Shown in pieces: positions 54,924 through 64,000 of a stretch of DNA of 64,000 nucleotides (positions are counted from its first letter, which is position 1; each line of letters begins with the position of its first letter). This DNA comes from Actinomyces sp. UMB0138 (GTDB taxonomy: Bacteria; Bacillota; Negativicutes; Veillonellales; Veillonellaceae): positions 186,001 to 250,000 of the forward strand of contig NZ_PKMC01000003.1 in assembly GCF_002849225.1 (NCBI RefSeq), written 5' to 3'. The notes beneath the pieces were generated by a model that was given only the letters and a program-made list of their open reading frames with translations, was not told where the DNA came from and did not search any database. The position numbers and the translations under genes are program-made.

Positions 54924-55400
54924 TTAAGCAGGTTGGGCGGTGCGGGGCGGGCCATCTTCGCCCTCGTCATCGTCATCGTCGATGCGGCACCAGTGCTGTA
55001 CTAGCAACCCGATTATTAGGAAAAATATTGCTGCTAGAAGTGCCACCCCACCCGATACGGCGGCGCTTTCACGATGCGCCCCCAACTGGGTCAAAGCAAC
55101 CGCTATTCCGGTGGCGGCAAAGCCCGCCAGGAACGCCCCAAAAATTGAAGCGCTCTGGGCAAGCAAAGCGATGTTGGCCGCAGCAATCGGGCTCATCGAA
55201 CTCTTCTTTTTGCGGTAGGCAACCACCCGCCGCCCAGCCCACAGCAGCGCCAGCGCCATTATTGCGATCAAGCCCCCCACTATCGGATGCAGGGTTGGGG
55301 GCAGTTCCCCCAGAGCCAACAGCACCGCTGAAAGAACCAGGTTAATTCCGGCTCCAGCAACCACTAATAGGGCATACGCCCACCACTTCAGGTGTACCAC
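54924..55400 (-). CDS. DUF3180 family membrane protein
   Basis: A 158-residue protein with four membrane helices and an acidic C-terminal tail (DDDDDEGEDG). It matches the DUF3180 family, a conserved actinobacterial neighbour of folK. SSMSPIAAANIALLAQSASIFGAFLAG (read in parts) is the most conserved stretch. Its start shares one base with the folBK stop, so it belongs to the folate transcript. Function unknown. Confidence 0.85.
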   Translation of the reverse strand: MVHLKWWAYALLVVAGAGINLVLSAVLLALGELPPTLHPIVGGLIAIMALALLWAGRRVVAYRKKKSSMSPIAAANIALLAQSASIFGAFLAGFAATGIAVALTQLGAHRESAAVSGGVALLAAIFFLIIGLLVQHWCRIDDDDDEGEDGPPRTAQPA

Positions 55401-56659
55401 TAGCGCTCATCTTTCGGCTCTGGCGATGGCGTGGGCTCCCGCCGCAGGAAATCCCACATTCGCCCGAACACGCCGCGCTTCTTTGGAGCCGGCTGCGGAA
55501 TCTTCGGGATTGCCCCTACCGGGCTGAATCCGCCGTCGTCGTCTACAACGCGGATGGTTTGGTTGCCCCGAACCACAGCCTCCCAGGAAGGTAGCGGCAG
55601 CGTACCGGTGAAGGGTGCCGGTTCACCGTCCTCGCGGGCGGCCTCTACTACGTCCAACCAGTTTTCCCACGTGCGCTTGATGCCCGCCCGGTCAGGAGCG
55701 ACTTCGGCCAGGTCACTGATAGCTTCGGTGCCCAACTTGGCGCTCGGATCCATGCGTGCCCACGGCACCAGCACGAAGGCTCGTTCCCTTGCCCGCGGAT
55801 GAGGCAGGGTTAGTTCCTCCGTTTGGCTGTGGACTCCCTCTATGGTGATGATGTCGATGTCCAGGGTCCGCGGGCCCCAATGCTCGGTGCGGATGCGCCC
55901 ATGAGCGTCTTCGATCCTGTTGCATTCGTGCAGCAGTTCCAGCGGAGCCAGGGAGGTTTCTACCTGCAGCACTGCGTCGAGGTAGTCGGGTTGTCCCTGC
56001 TGGTCTTTTTCCAGTACCGCTGCCGAACGCACCAGGGGGGAAACCTGCCGGACGGTAATGCCTTCTACCTTGTCCAGGTCGGCAACCGCTCGACGCAAAG
56101 TCACGATGGGATCGGCAAGATTGGCACCCAACGCCAACACCGCGGTACGCGTTGCAGGGATGTCCAGGGTCGTCTGCCCCGAGGCGGGCAGCCGCGCTGC
56201 GGCCTCGTCCAAGTCCGGAACCGGAGCCGCTTTGCTACCGTTCGGCAGGTCCCCACTATTAGCAGCCAGCAGGTCAGAGACAGTCTGAACGACCTCTGCA
56301 CCCCGCCAAATGGTTACTGTTACGTCTTTGGCCTTGGCCTCGATCGGAGCGTCGGGCTTATGAATGCATACGCGGGTAGCAACGGCTCCGGTTTCTAACG
56401 CGACGCGGGCGACGTGCTCGGCTACCTGTTCGATCAGATTGGAGGGCGGGCCTGCCAGGATGGAACGAATATCTTCTGCTAGCACGGAGTAGTCGATGGT
56501 GTTTTCCAGATTGTCAGTGCTCGCTGCCGTACGGGTGTCGGTGTACAGGTCGACGTCGGCGGTGAAGGTTTGCCCCTCTTCACGTTCAAAGTCGTACACA
56601 CCGTGTTTGCCGTAGCCGGTGATGCCAACCAGGCTAATGCAGTCCTTGGGGTCGCTCAT
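55400..56659 (-). CDS. folBK: Bifunctional dihydroneopterin aldolase / HPPK (FolB-FolK fusion)
   Basis: A 419-residue fusion. Residues about 4-125 are FolB (GITGYGKHGVYDFEREEGQ, with the catalytic Lys in IHKPDAPI), which cleaves dihydroneopterin. A linker follows; residues about 175-330 are FolK, with LALGANLADP, NRIEDAHGRIRTEHWGPRTLDIDI (read in parts) and LPHPRARERAFVLVPW, which pyrophosphorylates hydroxymethyldihydropterin. The C-terminal 70 residues are unassigned. ATG 56659 overlaps the folP stop and has GGGAGGAAG upstream. Confidence 0.94.
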   Translation of the reverse strand: MSDPKDCISLVGITGYGKHGVYDFEREEGQTFTADVDLYTDTRTAASTDNLENTIDYSVLAEDIRSILAGPPSNLIEQVAEHVARVALETGAVATRVCIHKPDAPIEAKAKDVTVTIWRGAEVVQTVSDLLAANSGDLPNGSKAAPVPDLDEAAARLPASGQTTLDIPATRTAVLALGANLADPIVTLRRAVADLDKVEGITVRQVSPLVRSAAVLEKDQQGQPDYLDAVLQVETSLAPLELLHECNRIEDAHGRIRTEHWGPRTLDIDIITIEGVHSQTEELTLPHPRARERAFVLVPWARMDPSAKLGTEAISDLAEVAPDRAGIKRTWENWLDVVEAAREDGEPAPFTGTLPLPSWEAVVRGNQTIRVVDDDGGFSPVGAIPKIPQPAPKKRGVFGRMWDFLRREPTPSPEPKDER

Positions 56660-57507
56660 GCGTCTTCCTCCCACCGTTTTGCCATTTCTAAAGCTGACTT
56701 AGTGCGGGCCACATCGTGCACCCTCACTCCCCAAGCGCCGGAGGTAGCGGCGAGGGCGGAGGTGGCTGCGGTAACCAGGTCACGCTCGTGCGCGTGGATT
56801 CCGTCCCAGTCAGGAAGAGGGCGTCTCCCCTGAGCTACTGCGCTCTGCAGGAAGCGTTTGCGCGAGGTACCGATCAACACTTTTCCTGATGGGCTTGCCT
56901 TCACTAATTCGCCAGTTGCCCCCAAGAGTGCCCAGGACTGAGCCGAGGTCTTCGCAAAGCCAAGCCCCGGGTCCCAGATGATGCGCGAGGGCGAAACCCC
57001 AGCGGCAACAAACTTTTCAGTAGAGCGCGTCAGCTCTGTGATCACGGTAGACACTAGCCCGTCTGGGTAATCAGTGAGCTGATCCATGGTGTCCGGAGTG
57101 CCGCGCATGTGCTGGAGCACGTAATCGCAATCTGCATCGGCGATGACTGACATCATGTCCGGGTCGTAGGCGCCCCCAGAGACGTCATTAATTATGGAAG
57201 CCCCCAGCGAAAGCACATATTCGGCAGTGGCAGCGTGAATAGTGTCGACCGAAACCTTAATATTCTTGTTCACTAGTTCCTGCACAACCTGCCCGATCCG
57301 TCTGATCTCTTCGGAAGCAGGGATGCGGGTGGAACCCGGCCGTGTCGATTCCCCACCGACGTCAATCAGATCCGCCCCGGCGGATATGGCATTCAAGGAG
57401 TATTCGATCGCCTGAGCAGGATCTTGGTGATCGCCCCCGTCCGAGAAGGAATCGGGGGTGACGTTACAGACGGCCATCAACAGGGTTTTCATGCTGGAGT
57501 TGCTCAC
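56656..57507 (-). CDS. folP: Dihydropteroate synthase
   Basis: A 283-residue TIM-barrel enzyme joining p-aminobenzoate to the pterin. Conserved are MAVCNVTPDSFSDGG (pterin/Mg loop), DVGGESTRPGSTRI and the C-terminal RVHDVARTKSALEM. It is the sulfonamide target. The GTG at 57507 is supported by a TAGGAT element six bases upstream; ATG at codon 6 (57492) is the alternative. It heads folP-folBK-DUF3180; the usual upstream partner folE lies 5.2 kb away. Confidence 0.95.
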   Translation of the reverse strand: MSNSSMKTLLMAVCNVTPDSFSDGGDHQDPAQAIEYSLNAISAGADLIDVGGESTRPGSTRIPASEEIRRIGQVVQELVNKNIKVSVDTIHAATAEYVLSLGASIINDVSGGAYDPDMMSVIADADCDYVLQHMRGTPDTMDQLTDYPDGLVSTVITELTRSTEKFVAAGVSPSRIIWDPGLGFAKTSAQSWALLGATGELVKASPSGKVLIGTSRKRFLQSAVAQGRRPLPDWDGIHAHERDLVTAATSALAATSGAWGVRVHDVARTKSALEMAKRWEEDA

Positions 57508-57513
57508 CCTTTA

Positions 57514-57519
57514 ATCCTA
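57514..57519 (-). promoter_or_regulatory. -10 element, leaderless start of folP
   Basis: The minus strand reads TAGGAT, six bases, GTG at 57507. It gives folP its own promoter, as would be needed after separation from folE. Confidence 0.5.
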
Positions 57520-58025
57520 GCGAAAAGGAACCCTTTAACGAGTGTTGACGCGGAAGACCTGCGAGAATTCCACCCGGAAGGTTTTGGCAATTTATGGCAA
57601 TTTATCTCACAAATAGCCGCCCCAGCACTTCATGCGATATCGCACTTTTTACTTTTCTGCGCAACTATTTTTCCCCACAAAGACAAACCCGGTTCCCGGG
57701 AAACAACGCAGCTGTACATACAACCTCACACTGAAAAACAGTTGAAAATGACAAGAATATGCATAACAACATCTTTTTTAATAGATTTTAAAAAAAAGTG
57801 GCGTACAGGACACTGGCAACCCCGTGCCACCTGCTACCTTTGCGTATTTTTTAATCAAATTAGGCGAAATTTAGCCAGAAATTGGCCATCTCGCCTCCTA
57901 GACTTAAGTCCTTTCATGATTGATGCACAAGTGTAAAACTAGATGCGGCGTAGCTTGGAGATTTATCCGTGCACGCTCTGGTGACTCAGGCGTTGCCAGA
58001 AATATGAATACTTACTTCAGAAGGG
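57520..58025 (+). promoter_or_regulatory. AT-rich leader region of the speF-potE operon
   Basis: About 500 bases without a convincing gene, far richer in A and T runs than its surroundings. It holds a tandem ten-base repeat GGCAATTTAT (57586-57605), palindromes TGCGATATCGCA (57633-57644), TTCCCGGGAA (57693-57702) and GACTTAAGTC (57901-57910), and an A/T hairpin near 57771-57797. A 62-codon open frame from ATG 57748 to 57936 is present but has no ribosome binding site. A promoter candidate, TATGAAT, lies near 58002. A regulated leader is likely. Confidence 0.55.
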
Positions 58026-60227
58026 GTGAGTTCTTTGGCCAAACAGGGCAAAGTAGCGCTTAGCTCGACACTGTTTGAGAAAGAGAATGAATTCGTTCCG
58101 ACCGACCGCGAAGTGGTACGTGTCGAGGACACCGACTACACCGATGTATCCGTAGTCATTTTGGAAGGTGAAGACCTAACCAACGGGACTCTACAAGAGA
58201 TCACAGAGACCGGATGGGGCATTCCCGTATTCACTGTCGCCGGTAACAAGTCTCCAGAGTCTTTCGAAGGCATTTATGGGGCTATCTCTGCCGACGCCGG
58301 CCAGTCCGCTTTCTACGGCCGCAAGGTTGAAGAAGCGGCCCGTAAGTACGAGGACAAGATCCTGCCCCCGTTCTTCGGCTCCCTAGTGAAGTACCACGAG
58401 AAGGGCTTCACCGCATTTGACTGCCCCGGCCACCAGGGCGGCCAGTTCTACCGCAAGCACCCTGCCGGACGCCGTTTCTTCGACTTCTACGGCGACAACG
58501 TGTTCCGCACCGACCTTTGCAACGCTGACGTTTCAATGGGTGACCTGCTGATCCACGATGGCCCGCCGGCTGCTGCAACCCAGAATGCTGCCAAGATTTT
58601 CAACGCTGACAATACTTGGTTCATTCTGAACGGTACTTCTGCTTCTAACCAGGTTGTGCTGAACGCCCTGCTCACCCCCGGTGATCTGGTACTGTTCGAC
58701 CGCAACAACCACAAGTCGGTTCACCTTGGTGCACTGACCCAGGCTGGCGCAGACCCCGTTTACCTAGAGACCGGCCGTAACGCCTTCGGCCTGATCGGTG
58801 GCATCGATTCGCACTGCTTCGAAGAGGATTACCTGCGCGAGCGCATCGCCAAGGTTAACCCCGAAAAGAAGGATGCGAAGCGTCCGTTCCGCCTCGCTGT
58901 CATCCAGCTAGGCACCTACGACGGCACCATCTACAACGCACGTCAGGTAGTTGACCGCATTGGTCACCTGTGCGATTACATCCTGTTCGACTCCGCATGG
59001 GTCGGATACGAGCAGTGGATCCCAATGATGGCTCCGTGCTCACCGATGAAACTGGAGCTTGGACCGGAGGATCCGGGCATCATCGTCACCCAGTCTGTGC
59101 ACAAGCAGCAGGCCGGCTTCTCGCAGGCCTCGCAGATCCACAAGAAGGATTCGCACATCAAGGACCAGGATCGTTACGTCAACTTCGACCAGTTCAACGC
59201 GTCCTACATGATGCACGCCTCGACCAGCCCCTACTACCCGCTCTTCGCCTCCTTGGACGTGAACGCTCAGATGCACGCCAACGGCAACGGCGAGAAGCTC
59301 TGGGCAGACGCTATTCGCGTCGGTATCGAGACCCGCAAGATGATTTTGCGGAACTGCCACCTGATAAAGCCGTTCGTGCCGCCGACTGTGGACGGCAAGG
59401 CTTGGGAAGATGCAGATACCGAGGAGATCGCGAAGGAACGCAAGTACTTCGAGTTCGTTCCCGGCGAGTCCTGGCACGGCTTCGATTCCTATGAAGAGGG
59501 CCAGTACTTCGTTGACCCGATGAAGCTGCTGCTGACCACTCCCGGCCTGATCAACAAGACCGGCGGCTTCGAGTACGAGGACTTCGGCATTCCTGCCAAT
59601 ATCCTCTGCTACTACCTGCGCACCCAGAACTTCATCCCGGAGAAGAACGACCTCAACTCGATTCTGTTCCTGATGACTCCGGCCGAGACCCTCTCTAAGA
59701 TGGAGGACTTGGTTGCTGCTCTGGTTCGCTTCGAAAAGCTCGTGGAAGAGGACGCTCCGCTTTCGGAGGTTCTGCCCGACATTTACGCCGCCAACCGCGA
59801 CCGTTACGAGGGCTACACCATCCGTCAGCTGTGCCAGGAGATGCACGACTTCTACAAGGACCGCACCGTGGCCCAGCTGCAGAAGGACATGTTCCGCGAG
59901 GAGCACTTCCCGAAGGCAGCTACCTCCCCGCAGAAGGCAAACTTCGCCTTCCTGCGTGGCCAGATCGACTTCATTCCGATCGAAGAGGCCGAAGGCCGCG
60001 TCGCTGCCGAGGGCGCTCTGCCCTACCCTCCGGGCATCATCTGTGTTGCTCCGGGCGAGGTTTGGGGAGACTCCCAGCTCAAGTACTTCATGGCACTTGA
60101 GGAAGGCATCAACGTTCTGCCCGGATTCGCTCCCGAGCTCCAGGGTGTCCACATGGTCACCGAGGAAGACGGCCGCCAGCGCGCCTACGGCTACGTGCTG
60201 AAGGAAGAAGCGCTCAAGGAAAACTAA
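58026..60227 (+). CDS. speF: Inducible-type ornithine decarboxylase SpeF
   Basis: A 733-residue fold-type I PLP decarboxylase converting ornithine to putrescine and CO2. It has an N-terminal wing domain (about 1-105), then FDCPGHQGGQF, LNGTSASNQVVLNALLTPGD, the PLP-lysine segment TQSVHKQQAGFSQ (Lys360 from the GTG start), and the C-terminal LPYPPGIICVAPGE. From memory it resembles E. coli SpeF closely along its length. GTG 58026 is used here; TTG 58035 (MAKQGK), with AAGGGG at eight bases, is a fair alternative. potE follows by 43 bases. Confidence 0.94.
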   Translation: MSSLAKQGKVALSSTLFEKENEFVPTDREVVRVEDTDYTDVSVVILEGEDLTNGTLQEITETGWGIPVFTVAGNKSPESFEGIYGAISADAGQSAFYGRKVEEAARKYEDKILPPFFGSLVKYHEKGFTAFDCPGHQGGQFYRKHPAGRRFFDFYGDNVFRTDLCNADVSMGDLLIHDGPPAAATQNAAKIFNADNTWFILNGTSASNQVVLNALLTPGDLVLFDRNNHKSVHLGALTQAGADPVYLETGRNAFGLIGGIDSHCFEEDYLRERIAKVNPEKKDAKRPFRLAVIQLGTYDGTIYNARQVVDRIGHLCDYILFDSAWVGYEQWIPMMAPCSPMKLELGPEDPGIIVTQSVHKQQAGFSQASQIHKKDSHIKDQDRYVNFDQFNASYMMHASTSPYYPLFASLDVNAQMHANGNGEKLWADAIRVGIETRKMILRNCHLIKPFVPPTVDGKAWEDADTEEIAKERKYFEFVPGESWHGFDSYEEGQYFVDPMKLLLTTPGLINKTGGFEYEDFGIPANILCYYLRTQNFIPEKNDLNSILFLMTPAETLSKMEDLVAALVRFEKLVEEDAPLSEVLPDIYAANRDRYEGYTIRQLCQEMHDFYKDRTVAQLQKDMFREEHFPKAATSPQKANFAFLRGQIDFIPIEEAEGRVAAEGALPYPPGIICVAPGEVWGDSQLKYFMALEEGINVLPGFAPELQGVHMVTEEDGRQRAYGYVLKEEALKEN

Positions 60228-60270
60228 GGTAGCCCCTTAGTAATCTCATCTCGCAGATACAAGGAAAGAT

Positions 60271-61722
60271 ATGTCAGACACTAAGAGCGCTCCTGATAAG
60301 AAGCGCATGAGCGTAGTGCAGCTCACGGTGCTCACCATGGTTAACATGATGGGCTCGGGCATCATTATGCTCCCCACCAAGCTAGCCCAAGTCGGTACGA
60401 TCTCGATTCTGTCGTGGATCATCACCGCTGGTGGCGCGACTTTGTTGGCGTACGCATTCGCAAAAGCCGGACGTTACACCAAGAAGCCGGGCGGCATGGG
60501 CGGCTATGCAGAATACACATTCGGCAAGTCCGGTAACTTCCTAACCAACTTCGCCTACTTCATCTCGTTGGTTATCGCTAACATCGCAATTGCGATCTCG
60601 GCGGTTGGCTACGCCCTCAGCCTTTTCCAGGTTGACACCGACAAGATGAGCAACGGCCCGCTGTTGGTTGGCGTTCTTACCATTGTGACCCTGTGGCTAG
60701 CTACCGTGCTCAACTTCGGTGGCGCTCGCATTACCGGCCAGCTGTCGACCTTCACTATCTGGGGCGTGATCATTCCCGTCGCAGGTATCTCGATCATCGG
60801 CTGGTTCTGGTTCAGCGGCCACATGTGGGTAAACGCATGGAACCCGCACCACATGGGTACTTTCCCCGCTATCAGCGCATCTATTGCAATGACCCTGTGG
60901 GGCTTCCTGGGCATCGAGTCGGCGTCCGCAAACTCGGACTCCGTCGAGAACCCCGAGAAGAACGTACCGCTAGCGGTTATGGGTGGCTGCTTGGGTGCAG
61001 CTGCCATGTACATCGTTTCCACTAACGTCATGTTCGGTATTGTCGATTACAAGGCCCTTGCTAACTCCAACGGCCCGTTCGGCCTAGCGTTCTCGCAGAT
61101 GTTCAACCCGACCATCGGCAAGATCGTGCTGGCAATGATGGTTATCTCCTGCTTCGGCTCCCTGCTGGGCTGGCAGTTCACCATCGCCCAGGTGGCCCGT
61201 TCGCTGGCTCTGGAAGGCATGATGCCGAAGGCCTTCACCAAGGTCACCAAGGCAAACGCACCTATCGTTGGCATGGTAATCATTACCATCGCTCAGACGC
61301 TGCTGTCGCTGATGACAATCAGCCCAAGTTTGTCCGAGCAGTTCGAGGTGTTGGTCAACCTGGCGGTTATCACCAACGTGGTCCCGTACATCCTCTGCAT
61401 GGGCTCGTTGATGGTAATGCAGAAGGTCTCCAACGTTCCTCGTCGCGAAGCGCGCATCACCAATATCGTCGCAATTATTGCTGGTATTTACTCGTGCTAC
61501 GCGCTCTACACTGCAGGCGAATCTGCGATGATGGGCGGCGCCCTCGTCTTCTTCTTCAGCTTCTTGCTGTTCGGTCTTGCAGCTCCCAAGGTCATGGACC
61601 TGAAGGGCTACAAGCACGAGGTAGACGAGAACTCCAGGCTCTCTGACCACTACGACCCCAAGAAGGACGATCTACTCACAGAAGGTTCTTCCAAGGTAGA
61701 AGGTGGCGCAGAAGCCCTATAG
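60271..61722 (+). CDS. potE: Putrescine-ornithine antiporter PotE
   Basis: A 483-residue APC-family transporter with 12 membrane helices. The start VVQLTVLTMVNMMGSGIIML and the segments GGMGGYAEYTFGKSGNF, NFGGARITGQ and LLGWQFTIAQV match E. coli PotE nearly word for word as I recall it. It exchanges internal putrescine for external ornithine. AAGGAAAGAT precedes the ATG. With SpeF it forms an acid-consuming ornithine decarboxylation system. Confidence 0.95.
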   Translation: MSDTKSAPDKKRMSVVQLTVLTMVNMMGSGIIMLPTKLAQVGTISILSWIITAGGATLLAYAFAKAGRYTKKPGGMGGYAEYTFGKSGNFLTNFAYFISLVIANIAIAISAVGYALSLFQVDTDKMSNGPLLVGVLTIVTLWLATVLNFGGARITGQLSTFTIWGVIIPVAGISIIGWFWFSGHMWVNAWNPHHMGTFPAISASIAMTLWGFLGIESASANSDSVENPEKNVPLAVMGGCLGAAAMYIVSTNVMFGIVDYKALANSNGPFGLAFSQMFNPTIGKIVLAMMVISCFGSLLGWQFTIAQVARSLALEGMMPKAFTKVTKANAPIVGMVIITIAQTLLSLMTISPSLSEQFEVLVNLAVITNVVPYILCMGSLMVMQKVSNVPRREARITNIVAIIAGIYSCYALYTAGESAMMGGALVFFFSFLLFGLAAPKVMDLKGYKHEVDENSRLSDHYDPKKDDLLTEGSSKVEGGAEAL

Positions 61723-61739
61723 GATGCTCCTGAACCAAA

Positions 61740-61778
61740 AAGGTGTGGCGTGGCAGCTTCGGCTGCTGCGCCACACTT
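61740..61778 (+). terminator. Terminator after potE
   Basis: TGTGGCG and CGCCACA with an inner GCAGC-TTCG-GCTGC stem form a long hairpin with a stable tetraloop, followed by a short T-rich stretch. It ends the speF-potE transcript. Confidence 0.75.
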
Positions 61779-61846
61779 CTATGTGCGACCAGCACAAATA
61801 ACTACTAAAGTTCCCCTCTTCTAACAGTCAACGAAAGCTCTTAGCC

Positions 61847-62755
61847 ATGTTTTCCTCCCCCACCAAGTCAGTCGGCACTCTGCTCCCCAGCCTGGGCCTG
61901 ATACTGGCTACGACTATCTGGGGGTCCATGTTCTTCATGATCAAGAAAGTCACCACCGAGATCCCGGTACTGGACTTTCTGGGGTGGCGGTTCGGGCTCA
62001 CCGCCATCTTCACGGCGCTCATCTTCCACAAGCAGGTATTGAGGGCGAGCAAAAAAGCCTGGTTCTACGGCTTTATTCTGGCGATCCTATACGTGGGCGC
62101 GCAATACCTTGAATCGATCGGTCTAGCTACCGTAGATGCTTCCATTTCGGGCTTTATTACCGGCATGTACGCGGTGATGACCCCAATTTTGCTGCTGGTC
62201 ATCTACCGACAGCCTCCCCGCCCAACCGTCATATACGCCTCTGTGGTTGCAACGCTGGGACTGGCGATCCTCTCGCTGCGCGGATTCTCTTTTGGCATCG
62301 GCGAGATCTACACCCTTGCGGGCTCCATCTGCTATTCGCTGCATATCGTAATGCTCGGCCGTTTTTCGAAGCGGGCCGACTCCTCGACACTGGCATCTAC
62401 CCAGCTCATCATGATGGGGCTGCTGTCGCTGGGGCTAGCGGCGCCGGGCGGCATCACTATCCCCCACACCGCCTTTTCCTGGTTCGCCCTGTTCTACATG
62501 GCGCTACTGGGCGGCTCGCTGGCAATGCTGCTGCAAACCTGGGCACAATCACGTATTAGTCAGACCAGGGTGGCCATCATCATGACCACCGAACCGGTCT
62601 TCGCAGCGATCACCGCAGTCATATTCGGCGGCGAATCAGTAACGATGCGTCTGCTTCTGGGCGGCGGGCTGATCGTAGCGGCGATTATCGCCTCGGAATT
62701 ATCCTCGGCCCGCAAGGCAAAGAAGTACTCGGTTAGCTCGACGCCTAGTGCGTAA
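61847..62755 (+). CDS. EamA-family (DMT) transporter
   Basis: A 302-residue protein with ten membrane helices in two EamA repeats. [15 protein letters not shown] and [12 protein letters not shown] mark the first repeat; [21 protein letters not shown] marks the second. Substrate unknown; amino-acid or metabolite export is common in the family. It has its own start region after the potE terminator, and its end overlaps the convergent folE by 11 bases. Confidence 0.9.
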   Translation: MFSSPTKSVGTLLPSLGLILATTIWGSMFFMIKKVTTEIPVLDFLGWRFGLTAIFTALIFHKQVLRASKKAWFYGFILAILYVGAQYLESIGLATVDASISGFITGMYAVMTPILLLVIYRQPPRPTVIYASVVATLGLAILSLRGFSFGIGEIYTLAGSICYSLHIVMLGRFSKRADSSTLASTQLIMMGLLSLGLAAPGGITIPHTAFSWFALFYMALLGGSLAMLLQTWAQSRISQTRVAIIMTTEPVFAAITAVIFGGESVTMRLLLGGGLIVAAIIASELSSARKAKKYSVSSTPSA

Positions 62756-63314
62756 TTAGGCGCAATACCTCGGCACGAGTAGCCTGATTCCTTCGCATCT
62801 GCCCGCGCAGTGCCGAGGTAACCGTTTTTGCCCCCGGCTTCTTGATGCCCCGCATCGTCATGCACAGGTGCTCGCCCTCTAGAACTACTGCCACCCCAGC
62901 GGCATGCAGTTTGTCCGCAATGGCGTCTGCAATCTGAGCCGTAAGGCGTTCCTGCACCTGCGGCTTGCGGGCAAAGCCCTCGACGCAACGGGCGATCTTC
63001 GACAGCCCAGTGACCTTGCCGTGCGAGGGCAAATACGCCACGTTCGCCATGCCAAAGAACGGCAGCAGGTGGTGTTCGCACACTGAATAGAACGGGATAT
63101 CGCGGATCAGCACGATCTCGTCAGTGCCGACCTCGAACTGCTTTTCCAAATGGGCGCCCGGATCTTCGTGCAGACCCACCGACAGTTCGCGCCAGGCGCG
63201 CGCCACCCTGTCAGGGGTTTCCTCGAGTCCCGGCCGGGACGGGTCCTCGCCAATGGCACACAGCAGGTCATAAGCGGCCTGGCGGGCGCGCTCGTAATCG
63301 AAATTGTTACTCAT
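62745..63314 (-). CDS. folE: GTP cyclohydrolase I
   Basis: A 189-residue enzyme making dihydroneopterin triphosphate, the entry step to folate. The zinc ligands and active site are in [34 protein letters not shown] (read in parts) and [15 protein letters not shown]. It starts five bases after the ftsH stop, the usual coupling. Its normal downstream neighbour folP is displaced by the speF-potE-eamA segment. Confidence 0.96.
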   Translation of the reverse strand: MSNNFDYERARQAAYDLLCAIGEDPSRPGLEETPDRVARAWRELSVGLHEDPGAHLEKQFEVGTDEIVLIRDIPFYSVCEHHLLPFFGMANVAYLPSHGKVTGLSKIARCVEGFARKPQVQERLTAQIADAIADKLHAAGVAVVLEGEHLCMTMRGIKKPGAKTVTSALRGQMRRNQATRAEVLRLITH

Positions 63315-63319
63315 GGATT

Positions 63320-64000
63320 TTATTCGGTAGCGGAATCAATCTGCGGGGGAACGGGTTGGGACGGAGTCTGCGCATCCGCGTCGTTACCGATTGGGTCACC
63401 AAAGGTAGTACCCTCCACCGCGGCGTCCGCGTTGTAAGCCCACACGGCCCGCTCTGGCTGCTTGTGCACGTCGGCAAAGATCTCGTTTAGCTCGTTTTCG
63501 AGTACCGTTTCCTTTGCCAGCAGCCGTTCGGCGAGCCGGTCCAGCACGTGCCGGTTAGCGGACAGCACCTGCCACGCTTCCCTGTTGGCGCGTTCTAGCA
63601 GTGCCTGCACCTCGTGGTCGACGAGGGCGGCGAACTCGCCGGACATGCCCGAGCCCGAAGCCATCTCGCGGCCCAGGAACGGCTGGGTGTCCTCTGAGCC
63701 CAGCTTGATGGTGCCCACTTTGTCGGACATGCCGTAGTCGGTAACCATCTTGCGTGCCGTCTGGGTGGCCTTATCAATGTCGTTAGAGGCGCCCGTAGAC
63801 GGATCCTGGAAGATTAATTCCTCGGCGACTCGCCCGCCCATCGCGTAGACAAGTTCGTCGAGCAGCTGGTTGCGGGTCTTCGAATAGCGGTCCTCGTTCG
63901 GCATCACCATCGTGTATCCCAATGCGCGCCCACGCGGCAAGATAGTCACCTTGGTGACCGGATCGGTGTACCGCAACGCAGCGGCCGCAACCGCGTGCCC
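63320..64000 (-). CDS. ftsH: ATP-dependent zinc metalloprotease FtsH, C-terminal part
   Basis: The 5' part lies beyond the right edge. The 227 visible residues begin at [11 protein letters not shown], the end of the HExGH zinc motif, and continue through [30 protein letters not shown] (third zinc ligand) and the helical peptidase domain. The tail after about residue 190 is acidic and Pro-rich. FtsH degrades membrane and short-lived cytoplasmic proteins. It leads into folE, as in most actinobacteria. Confidence 0.95.
   Translation of the reverse strand, partial: GHAVAAAALRYTDPVTKVTILPRGRALGYTMVMPNEDRYSKTRNQLLDELVYAMGGRVAEELIFQDPSTGASNDIDKATQTARKMVTDYGMSDKVGTIKLGSEDTQPFLGREMASGSGMSGEFAALVDHEVQALLERANREAWQVLSANRHVLDRLAERLLAKETVLENELNEIFADVHKQPERAVWAYNADAAVEGTTFGDPIGNDADAQTPSQPVPPQIDSATE

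Noticed and set aside
59040..60152. 370-codon open frame opposite speF
   Set aside because: Leu/Val/Glu-rich shadow of the well-conserved SpeF coding sequence.

Overview
The window looks like a chromosomal segment from a moderately GC-rich actinobacterium. Supporting marks are the trpT-secE-nusG-rplK order, a tRNA-Tyr/Thr/Met-rpmG-murB block, the 32-residue basic ribosomal protein bS22 beside a BldC-like helix-turn-helix protein, a folate cluster next to ftsH, and many genes that appear to be read from leaderless transcripts. Complex I plus a nearly complete menaquinone pathway indicates a respiring organism. No mycolate dehydratase genes lie between rpmG and murB. An Actinomycetaceae-like host fits, but the species cannot be fixed from sequence alone.

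Layout. 1-2865: rplK start, nusG, secE, tRNA-Trp and a class I aminotransferase. 2874-6945: a 46-residue membrane peptide, a sensor kinase, its OmpR-type regulator, and a protein with two hydrolase domains. 6948-9518: murB, rpmG, three tRNAs and yajQ. 9571-13554: an FprA-type reductase, a small membrane protein, RarD and an MFS transporter. 13669-30634: a long-chain polyprenyl diphosphate synthase gene coupled to a complete nuoA-N operon. 30726-43591: menaquinone genes (menJ-like, menG, menF, menD, menC, menB, menE, menA) with an HtrA protease and a YkvI-type membrane protein among them. 43666-46232: ybdD and cstA. 46510-49930: an orphan gene pair, small membrane proteins, a histidine phosphatase and a HAD phosphatase. 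49994-54184: bS22, the BldC-like protein, KtrB/KtrA potassium uptake and RadA. 54181-57507: a secreted-domain protein, DUF3180, folBK and folP. 57508-62755: a plus-strand speF-potE ornithine decarboxylation module and an EamA transporter, sitting between folP and folE. 62745-64000: folE and the 3' part of ftsH.

How the genes work together. NADH enters complex I and electrons pass to menaquinone. The window encodes the head-group enzymes, tail synthesis, prenylation, methylation and probably tail saturation; menH and menI are not in it. SpeF and PotE would exchange ornithine for putrescine and consume protons, a module usually linked to acid tolerance.

Most notable observations: (1) all four cysteines of the NuoG N7 iron-sulfur site are replaced while their spacing is kept; (2) a recurring -10 element six or seven bases before the start codon; (3) a heptamer, GAGGGCG, that is far more common than composition predicts; (4) speF-potE with an AT-rich leader interrupting the folate cluster; (5) a 34-base divergent promoter formed from mirrored -10 elements; (6) several orphan or small genes. 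No rRNA, CRISPR array, transposase or prophage was seen.
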